Origin: Streptomyces olivaceus
GTDB taxonomy: Bacteria; Actinomycetota; Actinomycetes; Streptomycetales; Streptomycetaceae
DNA: 64,000 bases
NCBI RefSeq assembly: GCF_000721235.1
Contig: NZ_JOFH01000027.1
Coordinates: 1-64,000, forward strand
Direction of reading: 5' to 3'
The position numbers were made by a program, and so were the translations under genes. Below, piece after piece: positions 54,104 to 62,990 of this stretch. Numbering within the stretch: position 1 is the stretch's first letter; every line of letters starts with the position of its first letter. The notes below the pieces were generated by a model. That model was given only the letters and a program-made list of their open reading frames with translations. It made no database searches and was not told where the DNA came from.

Positions 54104-54571
54104 CGCGCGGTCTTCTCCGGGATGGACGACGACCCCGTGGTTCGCCACGTCCTGGACTCCCTGGAAGAGGCCCCTGACCACGTGTTCGACTCGGTGCACC
54201 AGGTGCGGATGCCGCGGTGGAGCAAGGGGCGGGTCGTGCTGGTGGGGGACGCGGCCTGGTGCATGAACCTGTACTCGGGCATGGGCGCCACGTCCTCGCT
54301 GCGCGGCGGCGCCGCACTGGGCGCGGCTCTGCGAGAGCACCCCGACGACCTCGCCGCCGCCCTGGACGCCTGGGAGGCCGGGCTGCGTCCGTTCATCACC
54401 AAGCACCAGCGCACCGCGCGGCTCAAGCAGCAGATGTTCGTACCGTCCAGCCGTCGGGCCGAGGCGCTGCGCTCGGTCCTCGTCGGTCTGGCCCGCAGGA
54501 TCCGCGGCCGTCGGCCGGCGACCGAGGCGGGCGGGCCGCAGGCCATGGCGCTGTCCGGCACGTCGCGGTGA
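53502..54571 (+). pseudogene. FAD-dependent monooxygenase, copy 2, frameshifted
   Basis: This second tandem copy starts MRKRALVVGLGIAGMSAAIG and is very similar to copy 1. The frame breaks near 54105, right after EASD: the next sense stretch (AVFSGMDDDPVVRHVLDSLE, then EAPDHVFD) is in another frame and runs to a TGA at 54571, including VVLVGDAAWCMN. One base appears to be missing. Repairing it would give a full-length protein of ~356 residues. It has no clear ribosome site of its own. A sequencing error at this site would restore the gene, so the call needs read support. Confidence 0.78.
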
Positions 54572-54687
54572 CGACGGTGTCCGCGTCGACGAGGGACGGC
54601 ACGTGTCGCCGGAGCCTGGTGCGCTGCGGGCATCGTGGTGGCCGGGGGCCTCGCGCGCCCGCGCGGCGCCCTGGGGTTCTTCGCTCG

Positions 54688-54720
54688 CGCGTAGATCCGG
54701 CGTTCGCGTAGATCCGGCGT
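54688..54720. repeat. 17-bp tandem duplication
   Basis: The 16-mer cgcgtagatccggcgt occurs at 54688-54703 and again at 54705-54720. It lies at the left end of the oxidoreductase remnant and looks like a slippage duplication. Confidence 0.8.
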
Positions 54721-54819
54721 CTGTTCGACGCGGGCGCTACTGACGTCGTGGCGGCGCTTCCGGGATCACACGAGGAACAGACCCGAACCGCCGAGCTGCT
54801 GACCGCTCTGACTGGCTGA
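54700..54819 (+). pseudogene. C-terminal remnant of F420-dependent LLM-class oxidoreductase
   Basis: The frame ending at TGA 54817-54819 reads RRLFDAGATDVVAALPGSHE and then EQTRTAELLTALTG. This matches the C-terminal helix pattern of F420-dependent luciferase-like oxidoreductases. Nothing upstream continues the match, so only about 40 residues survive. Confidence 0.6.
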
Positions 54820-54860
54820 GACCACAGATCGGTGCACACTCATCGAGAAACGAGGAGAAA

Positions 54861-55061
54861 TTGCTGAAATCGCCAGTGAGGAAGAACCTGGCCATTGGGC
54901 TGGTGATCACAGTCGTCATCACGACGCTGTCGGTGGTCATGGCGGACGACGGCAGCAAGATGGCCGAGTTCAGGATGTCTCTGATGGTGGGCTTTTTGAT
55001 GACGGGAGCGGTGACAGGGGGTACCTGGCTGCTGCAGCGGAGGCGTTCGGCCCCGTCTTGA
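54861..55061 (+). CDS. Small two-helix membrane protein
   Basis: This 66-residue protein starts at TTG 54861, with GAGGAG a few bases upstream. Two hydrophobic segments (LAIGLVITVVITTLSVVMA and MSLMVGFLMTGAVTGGTWLL) flank a short polar loop, and the C-terminus is basic (LQRRRSAPS). I do not recognise a family. The good ribosome site and clean hairpin topology support it as a real gene; its function is unknown. Confidence 0.6.
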   Translation: MLKSPVRKNLAIGLVITVVITTLSVVMADDGSKMAEFRMSLMVGFLMTGAVTGGTWLLQRRRSAPS

Positions 55062-55130
55062 GGGTGTTCCGTACGGTCGACGTGTTGACCTGCCGGCCTG
55101 CCGGCCTGCCGGCGGTGGCCCGGGGGTGTG

Positions 55131-57152
55131 TCAGCCGTGCCCCTGGGCCCTGTTCAGCAACTCGAAGAACGCGTCGCCGCGTACCACCTCGAACGGGTCG
55201 TCCAGGAGTGCCGCGACGGCTGCGATGTCGCTCGGTGTCCAGGTCCAGGCGTTGATGGCCGCGGCGATGAACAGGGGGCGGGCCGGGTCGCGGTCCTCGA
55301 TGTGCGCCAGCAGGGCGTCCCGGAACTCCGGGCCCTTGCCCTGCGGGTAGAAGTTGCCGATCACCGGGATTCCGCCGGCGCGGGTCTGGAGGTCGCCGGT
55401 CTCCCAGGACTGGATGATGCCGCGCAGGGGCGTGTCGCGGGCGTAGGAGGTGACGACGCGTTCGTCGAAGGGGATCCAGCCGTCGCCTGCCGTGTTGCGC
55501 GGGTTGTAGGCGTACACGAGGTCCATGCCGGTGCGGCGCAGATAGCGGCCGGTCAGTTCCGTGTAGGCGCAGAGGTGTTCCTCGGGCCAGGAGGCCGGAT
55601 ACGTGTAACCGGCGCCGGACGGGCCGCAGATGAGGAGGTCGTTGGCGGTGGCGGTGTGCTGGTAGTGGGCGAGGAGTGCGGGGCCGAGGTCGGCGAGCAG
55701 GGGGCTGACGGTCCAGTTGACGGGGACGGTGCCGCGCGCCGGGTCGTCCCAGATGTCCCGCATGCGACGCTGGCAGTACTGCGCGTTGTCGCCCTCGCCG
55801 ACGGTGAACGTGACGTAGACGCGGTTGCGGAGCCGCGCTCCCGGCCGCGTGCGGACACGGCTGGAGACGCGTGCGGGCACGCCCGCGTGGACCGTCGCGT
55901 TCATGTAGAAGTCCGTGGCGACGACCTGGACGCCGTGCCGCGAGGCGCGGTCGACGCCGCCCCATTCACCGGCCACGTCATTGGGGAACCAGCCGGTGTA
56001 CGGCGTGGTCGGCGCGAGTCGGCCCAGCGCGTCGTCCAGCAGGTCACCGGTCTCGCCCGCGGGCGGCAGCCACAGGACCATGGACCTGCTCGCGACCGCG
56101 TAGTCACGGAAGTGGGGGAACGGTTCGACGCGGGTCGGTGCCGTGGTGGTGGCGGTGACGAGGTACTGGTTCCACAGGTCGACCTCGGCGGTCAGCCGCT
56201 CCGTACCGCCGGGGACGGAGAAGCGGTAGACGAAGTAGCCGCCGCCGTCGCTGAACCGGTTGGCGTCGCCGCCGACGGAGGAGTTGAGGCCGTCGAAGAG
56301 GTAGGGCTGCTCGGCCTCGGTGCCGGGGGTGAAACGGGCGATTCGGGTTCCGTCGGCGTACAGGGCTACGGAGCCCACGGACGCGCCCCAGCCGTCGTCG
56401 CCGAACGAATCCTGGAAGCGCAGGTACACGGCGTCGCCGGTGCCTCCGTCGTTCAGTTCCGGACTCAGGTCCAGCGTGCGGGTGCGGCGGTTGGAGCCGT
56501 CGCGCACACGGGACGCCTCCCTCGCGACCTCCCGCCACCGCACCCCCGCGGCGGGCACGGTGCGGGTCGGCGGCAGTCCGGCGACCAGGGTGTGGGCGCA
56601 GCGGGGGAAGAGGTGGTCGAGTTGCCAGCGGTAGGTGGCGGAGACGTCGTCGAGGTCGAAGCGGCCGCGCAGGTCGGTGACCGTTCCGAGGCCGTGGCGG
56701 TCGGCCTGCTCCGCCGTGGCCGCCACCGCGCCGGTCAGGCCGGCCAGGGTGGTCGCGACGTTGACCGAGTCGGGCACGTCCGGGTCGATCAGTACGGCGC
56801 CGCGCACCTCGCGGCGGTACCGGGCCACCAGGTCGAGGGCGTGGGCGTGCGTGGTGGTGCTCGCGCCGGTGCCGGCGAGCCAGCGCAGGTCGGTGTCCCC
56901 GGTGTCGTAACTGAAGTAGAGGCGTGGTTCGCGGCGGTTGACGACGCCCTGGAGGGTCGTGAGGAGCAGTTGGTCGTAGCCGTCGAGGGCGCTGACGTCG
57001 GCCACGTCGAGTCGGGTGGGGCGGCCGAAGGACGGAAGGAGGCGGGGCGGCGGCGCGGCCTCGGCCTCCGCCCGGGGTGGTCCTACGAGCCCGAGGCCGC
57101 CCGCCGCGGCGACCGCACCGCTCGTCCGCAGCAGAACTCTCCGTGTGACCAT
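55131..57152 (-). CDS. Secreted GxGYxYP-domain protein
   Basis: This 673-residue protein starts at ATG 57152 (GGAG 7 nt upstream) with a twin-arginine signal (TRRVLLRTSGAVAAAGGLGLV). The family motif GPSGAGYTYP lies near residue 520. Before it is a beta-rich insert (~210-320; YLRFQDSFGDDGWGASVGSV), and the flanking parts resemble the putative glycoside-hydrolase-like GxGYxYP family, whose reaction is not established. An in-frame ATG at 57197 would add 15 residues. As the last gene of a leftward operon with a sugar-acid dehydratase and an ABC importer, it probably acts on an extracellular carbohydrate whose product is imported. Confidence 0.85.
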   Translation of the reverse strand: MVTRRVLLRTSGAVAAAGGLGLVGPPRAEAEAAPPPRLLPSFGRPTRLDVADVSALDGYDQLLLTTLQGVVNRREPRLYFSYDTGDTDLRWLAGTGASTTTHAHALDLVARYRREVRGAVLIDPDVPDSVNVATTLAGLTGAVAATAEQADRHGLGTVTDLRGRFDLDDVSATYRWQLDHLFPRCAHTLVAGLPPTRTVPAAGVRWREVAREASRVRDGSNRRTRTLDLSPELNDGGTGDAVYLRFQDSFGDDGWGASVGSVALYADGTRIARFTPGTEAEQPYLFDGLNSSVGGDANRFSDGGGYFVYRFSVPGGTERLTAEVDLWNQYLVTATTTAPTRVEPFPHFRDYAVASRSMVLWLPPAGETGDLLDDALGRLAPTTPYTGWFPNDVAGEWGGVDRASRHGVQVVATDFYMNATVHAGVPARVSSRVRTRPGARLRNRVYVTFTVGEGDNAQYCQRRMRDIWDDPARGTVPVNWTVSPLLADLGPALLAHYQHTATANDLLICGPSGAGYTYPASWPEEHLCAYTELTGRYLRRTGMDLVYAYNPRNTAGDGWIPFDERVVTSYARDTPLRGIIQSWETGDLQTRAGGIPVIGNFYPQGKGPEFRDALLAHIEDRDPARPLFIAAAINAWTWTPSDIAAVAALLDDPFEVVRGDAFFELLNRAQGHG

Positions 57153-57327
57153 CGATGATCTCCGCTTCCCGTAGCCGCCACGCCCGGAATCCGACATCGT
57201 TGTCAATCGTCCGCGAGCGTAGCGAGGGATGCGGTGGTTGTCCATGGTGCGTACGGGATACGACCGGTTTCCGGCGGTTGGCCGGAGGTTGGCCGGCGGT
57301 TCGGCGAACGCCGGGTGGGGGTGCGGT

Positions 57328-57363
57328 CCGCCCGGCGGCACAGTCGGGTGTGCCGCCGGGCGG
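57328..57363 (-). terminator. Terminator-like hairpin after the mannonate dehydratase-like gene
   Basis: Arms 57328-57342 and 57349-57363 (15 bp, perfect) flank a 6-nt loop, 9 bp beyond the stop of the leftward gene. It lies between two genes of the same orientation, so it may only attenuate transcription into the secreted-protein gene. Confidence 0.82.
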
Positions 57364-57371
57364 TGCGGTGC

Positions 57372-58586
57372 TCACCAGTCGTGCACGGAGCCGTCCTGGA
57401 GCCGGTTGACCGGCAGGTAGGCCGCCTCGTAGGGGTGGGCCGCCGCGAGGTCCAGGTCCAGGTCCACCCCGATGCCGGGGGCCTCGCCCGGGTGCAGGTG
57501 GCCGTCGGTGAACGTGTAGGCGTGCCGGAAGACCTCGTTGGTGAGCGGGGTGTGGCCCGAGTACTCCTGGATGCCGAAGTTGTGCACGGCGAGGTCCAGG
57601 TGGAGGGCGGCGGCCATGCCCACCGGGGAGATGTCCTCGGGGCCGTGCACCGCGGTCCTGATCTGGTACTGCGCGGCGAAGTCGAAGAGCTTGCGCAGCG
57701 GGGTGACACCGCCGAAGTGGGTGACCGCGGAACGGACGTAATCGATCAGCTGCTCGGTGATCAGCAGCTGGTAGTCGTACACGGTGTTGAAGACCTCGCC
57801 GATGGCGAGCGGCGTCGTGGTGTTCCGGCGCACCAGGCGCAGGGCCTCCTGGTTCTCGGCCGGCGTGCAGTCCTCCAGCCAGAACGGGCGGTACGGTTCC
57901 AGGTCCCTGCCGAGCCGTGCCGCCTGTACGGGGCTGAGCCGGTGGTGCGCGTCGTGGAGCAGCGGCAGTTCGGCGCCGAACTCCGCGCGGACCGCCTCGA
58001 AGACGGTGGGGGTATGGCGCAGGTAGGCGTCGGTGTCCCAGTCCTCCACGAGGGGGCGGGCCTGCTGGTGCAGGACGGGTGCGCCGCCGTCGTCGGTGCT
58101 GTGCACGCCGTACACGGCCTTCAGGCCGGGGATGCCCGACTGGATGCGCACCGCCTGGTAGCCCTCGGCGAGCCTGGCGCGTACGGAGTCGAGGAGTTCG
58201 GGGATGTCGCGGCCATTCGCGTGCCCGTAGGCGCGGACGCGGTCCCGGCCGGCGCCGCCGAGGAGCTGGTAGAGCGGCAGACCGGCCGCCTTCGCCTTGA
58301 TGTCCCACAGCGCCACGTCGACGGCGGCGATCGCGGCCATGGTGACGGGGCCGCGCCGCCAGTAGGCCCCCCGGTACAGGTACTGCCAGGTGTCCTCGAT
58401 CCGGTGCGGGTCGCGGCCGGTGAGCAGGGGGACGACGTGGTCGGTCAGATAGCTGACGACGGCGAGTTCGCGGCCGTTGAGGGTGGCGTCGCCGAGACCG
58501 GTGAGGCCGTCGTCGGTCGTCAGCTTCAGCGTGACGAAGTTGCGGCCCGGGCTGGTGACGACGACCTGGGCGTCGACGATCTTCAT
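57372..58586 (-). CDS. Mannonate dehydratase-like enolase-superfamily enzyme (ManD/RspA)
   Basis: This 404-residue protein reads as ManD/RspA along its length: [100 protein letters not shown] and [12 protein letters not shown], ending with VHDW. The Asp and Glu metal ligands of the barrel and the catalytic His are present. ManD enzymes dehydrate D-mannonate (some D-gluconate) to the 2-keto-3-deoxy acid; RspA-type members can be very slow. It lies between the importer genes and the secreted protein gene. Confidence 0.92.
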   Translation of the reverse strand: MKIVDAQVVVTSPGRNFVTLKLTTDDGLTGLGDATLNGRELAVVSYLTDHVVPLLTGRDPHRIEDTWQYLYRGAYWRRGPVTMAAIAAVDVALWDIKAKAAGLPLYQLLGGAGRDRVRAYGHANGRDIPELLDSVRARLAEGYQAVRIQSGIPGLKAVYGVHSTDDGGAPVLHQQARPLVEDWDTDAYLRHTPTVFEAVRAEFGAELPLLHDAHHRLSPVQAARLGRDLEPYRPFWLEDCTPAENQEALRLVRRNTTTPLAIGEVFNTVYDYQLLITEQLIDYVRSAVTHFGGVTPLRKLFDFAAQYQIRTAVHGPEDISPVGMAAALHLDLAVHNFGIQEYSGHTPLTNEVFRHAYTFTDGHLHPGEAPGIGVDLDLDLAAAHPYEAAYLPVNRLQDGSVHDW

Positions 58587-58634
58587 ACGTGTGCTCTTTC
58601 CGGTGCGGTGGCGTGGGGCGGGGGCTGGGCTTGC

Positions 58635-59498
58635 TCAGCCCTTGGTGGCGCCTGCGGTCAGGCCCGCCACCAGGTACTTCTGGCCGACGACGGCGGCGAT
58701 GAGGACGGGGACGGTGATGAGGGTGGCGGCGGCCATGAGACCGCCCCAGTCCGTGCTCGCGTACGAGATGAAGTTGAAGAGGGTCACGGGCACCGTCTGC
58801 GTGCGGTCGTCGGCGAAGACCAGCGCGAACATGAAGTTGTTCCAGCTGAAGACGAAGGCGAGGAGCGAGGCGGTCGCGGTGCCGGGCGCGGCCAGGGGCA
58901 GCGAGATGCGCCAGAAGGCGCCGAACGCGCTCAGGCCGTCGGTGCGGGCGGCCTCCTCCAGCTCGACCGGGAGACCCGCGAAGAAGCTGATCATGACCCA
59001 CATGATCAGCGGCACGGAGACGAACATGTGGCTGAGCACCAGGACGGTGTAGGAGCCGACGAGCCCCATCTGCGCGAACAGGTAGTACCAGGGCACGAGC
59101 AGCGAGATCGCCGGCACGATGCGCGCCACGAGGATGAGCGAGCCGGTGCGGTGCATGCCGAACCGGCCCACGGCCCATGCGGCGGGTACGGCGATGACGG
59201 CGGACAGCACCGTGGACACCGCCCCGACCAGCAGGGAGTTGCCCAGGGAGCGCACGATCTGACCGGCCTCGACGATGCTGCGGAAGTTGTCGAGGGTGGG
59301 CCTGAACCACAGCCCCACGCTCGGGTCGGTCACCTGCACGTTGGTCTTGAAGGCGGCGGCGAACATCCACACCAGGGGCAGCGCGAAGACGAGTGTGACC
59401 AGAGCGATGGCCGTGCCGCGCAGCCAGGACCACTTCCGGCGCCCGCGGGCGCCGGGCGCGAGCGGCGGCCGGGACGCGGGGGTGACGGTGGCGCTCAT
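58635..59498 (-). CDS. Sugar ABC transporter permease (MalG/CUT1 type)
   Basis: This 287-residue membrane protein has six hydrophobic segments and the EAA loop ELEEAARTDGLSAFGAFWRISLPL. Its start overlaps the other permease's stop (ATGA at 59495-59498). It forms the channel with that permease. No ATPase gene is present; in streptomycetes a shared ATPase such as MsiK often serves CUT1 importers. Confidence 0.94.
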   Translation of the reverse strand: MSATVTPASRPPLAPGARGRRKWSWLRGTAIALVTLVFALPLVWMFAAAFKTNVQVTDPSVGLWFRPTLDNFRSIVEAGQIVRSLGNSLLVGAVSTVLSAVIAVPAAWAVGRFGMHRTGSLILVARIVPAISLLVPWYYLFAQMGLVGSYTVLVLSHMFVSVPLIMWVMISFFAGLPVELEEAARTDGLSAFGAFWRISLPLAAPGTATASLLAFVFSWNNFMFALVFADDRTQTVPVTLFNFISYASTDWGGLMAAATLITVPVLIAAVVGQKYLVAGLTAGATKG

Positions 59499-60454
59499 CC
59501 GTTCTTCCTTCCGCCGCGGCGGCGCAGGAGGACCACGACACCGATGATGAACAGTGTGAACAGCACCAGGACGGCGGCGGCCAGGCCGTACTCCTGGTAG
59601 TCGAAGGTGAGTCCGTAGGCGTAGACGTTGAGCGTCTCCACCTCGAAGTCGGAGCCCCCGCCCGCGCCCTTGGTGGCGTAGAGGATGTCGAAGGTCTTGA
59701 GCGCGTCGACGGCGCGCAGGACCAGGGCCGTGGCGAGCGTGGGGGCGAGCATCGGCAGGATCACGTGGCGGAAGCGCTGCCAGGCGCTCGCGCCGTCGAC
59801 GAGCGCGGCTTCCTCGGGCTCCTCGGGGAGGGTGGTCAGACCCGCGAGCAGGAGCAGCGTCATCATCGGTGTCCACTGCCACACGTCGATGAGCATCAGC
59901 ACCGGCAGCGACTGGCTCACCGAGCCGAGGAACTCCTGGCGGGGCAGTCCGACACCGGCGAGCAGGTGGTTGGCGATGCCGTTGGTGGGGTCGAGGATCA
60001 GCAGCCACAGGACGCCGATCGCGACCGGGGTGGCGAGCAGCGGGATGATCAGGACGGTGCGCACCAGGCGCATACCGCGGAACGGCTTGCGCATCAGCAT
60101 CGCGAGCGCGAGCCCGAGGACCGTCTCCAGGACCACGGCACCGACGGTGAAGACCAGGGTGCGGCGCGCGGCCGGCCAGAACCGGCGGGTGTCGCCGAGC
60201 GCGTCGAGGAAGTTCTGGAGACCGATGTGGCGCTTGTCGGCGTTCACCGCTCCGAAGGCGTCGGTCAGGCTGAGATCGAGGGTGAAAGCCAGCGGAAAGA
60301 CGATCATCAGGCCGACGAAGAGCAGCGCCGGGGTGAGCATCGCCCATTTCAGGCGCCGGTTGGCCTGCTCGAAGGCGCGCGGCGGCCTGCTGCGGGGTGC
60401 GTCCGGCGGCCCCTGGGTGCCGGCGGGGGTGGGGGAGACCTCGGTGGCGGCCAT
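59495..60454 (-). CDS. Sugar ABC transporter permease (MalF/UgpA type)
   Basis: This 319-residue protein has six predicted helices, a cytoplasmic Pro-rich N-terminus and the EAA loop EPEEAALVDGASAWQRFRHVILP. Its ATG overlaps the binding-protein stop by 1 nt (TGATG), and its own stop overlaps the next permease gene. It acts with that permease and the upstream lipoprotein in sugar or sugar-acid uptake. Confidence 0.94.
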   Translation of the reverse strand: MAATEVSPTPAGTQGPPDAPRSRPPRAFEQANRRLKWAMLTPALLFVGLMIVFPLAFTLDLSLTDAFGAVNADKRHIGLQNFLDALGDTRRFWPAARRTLVFTVGAVVLETVLGLALAMLMRKPFRGMRLVRTVLIIPLLATPVAIGVLWLLILDPTNGIANHLLAGVGLPRQEFLGSVSQSLPVLMLIDVWQWTPMMTLLLLAGLTTLPEEPEEAALVDGASAWQRFRHVILPMLAPTLATALVLRAVDALKTFDILYATKGAGGGSDFEVETLNVYAYGLTFDYQEYGLAAAVLVLFTLFIIGVVVLLRRRGGRKNG

Positions 60455-61770
60455 CAGGACTCCTTGTGGCGGTTGTCGCGGACGAGGAAATCGGCGAACT
60501 CCGCGTCGGCGTCGCGCGCGACGGGCCGTACGGACTCGCCGAGGATCGCCGCGACCAGGGGGCGCCCGACGATGTCCCTGGCCCGGCCGACCTGGAGGAC
60601 TCGCGGCCGGTCGTAGCCGAGGCCGCGTTCGGCGTTGACCCGCATCGACTCGGCGAGGTCCGCCGGGAAGGACGCGAGAGTGCGGGAGTCGGCCCACACG
60701 GAGCTGCGGGCGCCGGGTATGCCGTCCGACTGGAGGTCGGCGGACATGGCCGGTCCCGCGGCCCACCTGATGAACTCCCACGCCTCGTCGCGCAGCAGGG
60801 AGAACTTGTTGATGCCGAGGCTCCAGGACGGGATGTTGTGCGGCTTCGCACCGGCCGGGCCCGCGGGGAAGGGGGCGAACCCGACGGAGTCCCGCACTCC
60901 CCGGGTGGCGATCTTCGGATCGAGGAAGTTGCTGTAGATCGCGTCGGCGTCGATGTAGAAGGCGGCCTTGCCCTGCGCGAAGATCGGCATGGCCTGTTCG
61001 AGGCTCATGTTGGTGGAGCCGGGCGGGCCGGCCCGCCCGAGCAGGTCGCCGTAGTACTCGTAGGCGGCCAGTGCCTGGCGGCTGCCGATGCCCGACCTGC
61101 CGTCGACGAGGAAGTCGCCGCCGTGCGAGTACAGGAAGCTGGACCACTGGGAGACGGCGCCGCTGCGCTGGCCGCGGCCGACGTACCCGTAGAACCCCTT
61201 GTCCTTCTCGGTGAGTTCCAGTGCGGTGGACAGCAGGGCGTCCAGGGTGCGGGGCGGCCCGTCGACGAGGTCCTTGCGGTAGTACAGCGTGGGGCGTTCG
61301 GTCACCACCGGGACGCTCAGCACCTTGCCGGCCGTCACGGAGGCCTCGCGCGGGGCCTTCTGGAAGTCCGTCCAGGCGAACTCCCGGTCGCCCCCGATCC
61401 GGTCGGTGAGGTCGGCCAGCCAGTCGTTGTGCGCGAAGAGCAGCTGCTCCTGGAGGGCGCGGACCATCATGACGTCCACGTCGGTGCCCGAGGCGTTGAG
61501 CTTGACGTTGTAGCTGCTCGACAACTGGTCCGCGGTGAGCAGGGTCATCGAGACCCGGCGCCCGATCCGCTCCTCGAACTCCTTCGTCCGCCGCTTGATC
61601 GCCTGCGACCACACGTGGTTGATCGCCATGATCCGCAACGGGCTGTCGGCGGACGCCTTGCCGCCCTGCGGCGAACAGGCGCTCACCGCGCCCGCGGCGG
61701 CGGTCGCGGCCGTCCCGGCGGCCAGCCTGTTGAAGGAGCGCCTGCTCAACAGCCGACTGCTCGTGGACAT
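60454..61770 (-). CDS. Extracellular solute-binding lipoprotein, sugar ABC transporter
   Basis: This 438-residue protein has an N-terminus combining a twin-arginine signal (SRRSFNRLAAG) and a lipobox (VSAC), so it is exported folded and lipid-anchored. The body matches family 1 solute-binding proteins (MAINHVWSQAIKRRTKEFEE, LSVPVVTERPTLYYRKDLVD, FAQGKAAFYIDADAIYSNF, AWEFIRWAAGPAM). The ATG at 61770 follows GAGGACGACG. It is the first gene of the operon and lies just below a palindrome that probably binds the GntR regulator. The ligand may be a uronate oligomer, given the linked ManD-like enzyme. Confidence 0.93.
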   Translation of the reverse strand: MSTSSRLLSRRSFNRLAAGTAATAAAGAVSACSPQGGKASADSPLRIMAINHVWSQAIKRRTKEFEERIGRRVSMTLLTADQLSSSYNVKLNASGTDVDVMMVRALQEQLLFAHNDWLADLTDRIGGDREFAWTDFQKAPREASVTAGKVLSVPVVTERPTLYYRKDLVDGPPRTLDALLSTALELTEKDKGFYGYVGRGQRSGAVSQWSSFLYSHGGDFLVDGRSGIGSRQALAAYEYYGDLLGRAGPPGSTNMSLEQAMPIFAQGKAAFYIDADAIYSNFLDPKIATRGVRDSVGFAPFPAGPAGAKPHNIPSWSLGINKFSLLRDEAWEFIRWAAGPAMSADLQSDGIPGARSSVWADSRTLASFPADLAESMRVNAERGLGYDRPRVLQVGRARDIVGRPLVAAILGESVRPVARDADAEFADFLVRDNRHKES

Positions 61771-61846
61771 CGTCGTCCTCGTCTCTGTGGAGGGTGTTGT
61801 CGGGGAGTGGGTTCCTGGCGGGTGGGGGTCATGGGGGTCCCGAACC

Positions 61847-61871
61847 ACTGGTCCAACTGGTAGGACCAGTT
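61847..61871. promoter_or_regulatory. Operator for the FadR-type GntR regulator
   Basis: The sequence contains AACTGGT-AGG-ACCAGTT (61855-61871), a perfect 7-bp inverted repeat with 3-bp spacing, and overlapping ACTGGTCC...GGACCAGT (61847-61870). The core TGGTnnnACCA is the shape of FadR-subfamily sites. It lies 77 bp upstream of the binding-protein ATG and between that gene and the regulator gene. Confidence 0.8.
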
Positions 61872-62006
61872 TGCTGACGGGACCGTAACAGGGGGTCGAG
61901 GCTTCCGAACAGCCCCCGAGGGGAAGATCCGCACAACGGAACGGTTACGCCGCTCCGGTCGGCCCGGTCGGCCCGGCCCGGTCACTCCGGTCGGTGCGAG
62001 CGGTGG

Positions 62007-62834
62007 CTACCCGCCCGCTCTGCCGTTGCCCGCCCGCCGGGCCTCCGCCTGCCCCAGCAGTGTCTCGATGTGGTTGCGTGCCATGATGTCCACCTGCACA
62101 TCGAGGTCTGCCCCGTACGTGCGCAGACCGAGCGTGAGGTGCTCCCGCATCCGCGTGGCCGCGAGGTCCTCGTCGCGTGCCTCGATCGCCTCGAAGATCT
62201 CCGGGTGGTGCGGCACCCCCGGCTCCCCGATCGACGGGTCAGAGTTGGAGCGGAGCATCATCTCGAACATCATGCCGCTGATCGAGGACAGCATGATCCG
62301 CAGTACGGGGTTCTTGCTCGCCACCGCGATCGCGTCGTGGAACTCCATGTCGGCCTGCGCCTTGACCACGGCGTCCGTGGCCGACTCCAGGGTCTCGCAC
62401 GAGCGCCGCATCACGGCGATGTCGTCGTCCGTCGCCCGCCCGGTCGCCAGCCGGACCATCTCCACCTCCAGCGGAAGCCGCGCCTCGATGAGCTGGCGGA
62501 CCGTCGGGCGGCCGGCGCGGTAGAGCGCGTCGTACTCCCTGGCCTGTCCCGAACTCTGCTCCCGGACGAAGGAACCGCGCCCCGGCGCGACCTCGATGAG
62601 GCGCTGCGCCTCAAGCCGCCTCAGTACCTCGCGCACGACATTGCGACTGGAACCGAACTGGGCCGCCAACTCGCGCTCGGAGGGCAGCTTCGCCCCGACC
62701 GCGATCTCGCCGGACCGGATTTCGTGCTCCAGCTGGCGCGCGATCCGCTCCGTCAGCAGACCGCGCTCCGCGGGTTCGGTGAGACGACCCGGCTGGGCGG
62801 AATCCGACGACGGAGGGAGAGCGGACGACTGCAT
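62007..62834 (-). CDS. FadR-subfamily GntR transcriptional regulator
   Basis: This 275-residue protein (from ATG 62834; TTG 62882 in frame is less likely) has a winged helix-turn-helix (GAKLPSERELAAQFGSSRNV, then VREVLRRLEAQRLIEV) and a helical FCD ligand domain with metal-binding His residues (DMEFHDAIA, MREHLTLGL). FCD regulators usually sense organic acids or sugar acids. Its probable operator at 61847-61871 points to repression of the downstream uptake/dehydratase operon. Confidence 0.92.
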   Translation of the reverse strand: MQSSALPPSSDSAQPGRLTEPAERGLLTERIARQLEHEIRSGEIAVGAKLPSERELAAQFGSSRNVVREVLRRLEAQRLIEVAPGRGSFVREQSSGQAREYDALYRAGRPTVRQLIEARLPLEVEMVRLATGRATDDDIAVMRRSCETLESATDAVVKAQADMEFHDAIAVASKNPVLRIMLSSISGMMFEMMLRSNSDPSIGEPGVPHHPEIFEAIEARDEDLAATRMREHLTLGLRTYGADLDVQVDIMARNHIETLLGQAEARRAGNGRAGG

Positions 62835-62990
62835 GGTCGCAGCGTACAACTGTCCCGGCAGCTTGATCGCGCCGCGGGGCAAGGCGCACCCGGGCGCCGG
62901 ACGCCGGGCGGTGACGCAGCGAGGTGGTGGAGGGACGGAACCGGCCCACCCAGGGGATGCCGGGCGGGCCGGAGTGCGGGGAGGGCGGGT

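Noticed and set aside
54090..54120. Programmed frameshift in the second monooxygenase copy
   Set aside because: There is no slippery heptamer or downstream stem. A one-base deletion or sequencing error is simpler.
55089..55112. Triple 8-bp repeat (cctgccgg) as a possible regulatory array
   Set aside because: Three short GC-only units after a stop codon are easily explained by slippage; nothing links them to regulation.
57234..59600. Plus-strand 788-codon open frame
   Set aside because: Antisense to the dehydratase and permease genes, which have clear family motifs and coupled starts.
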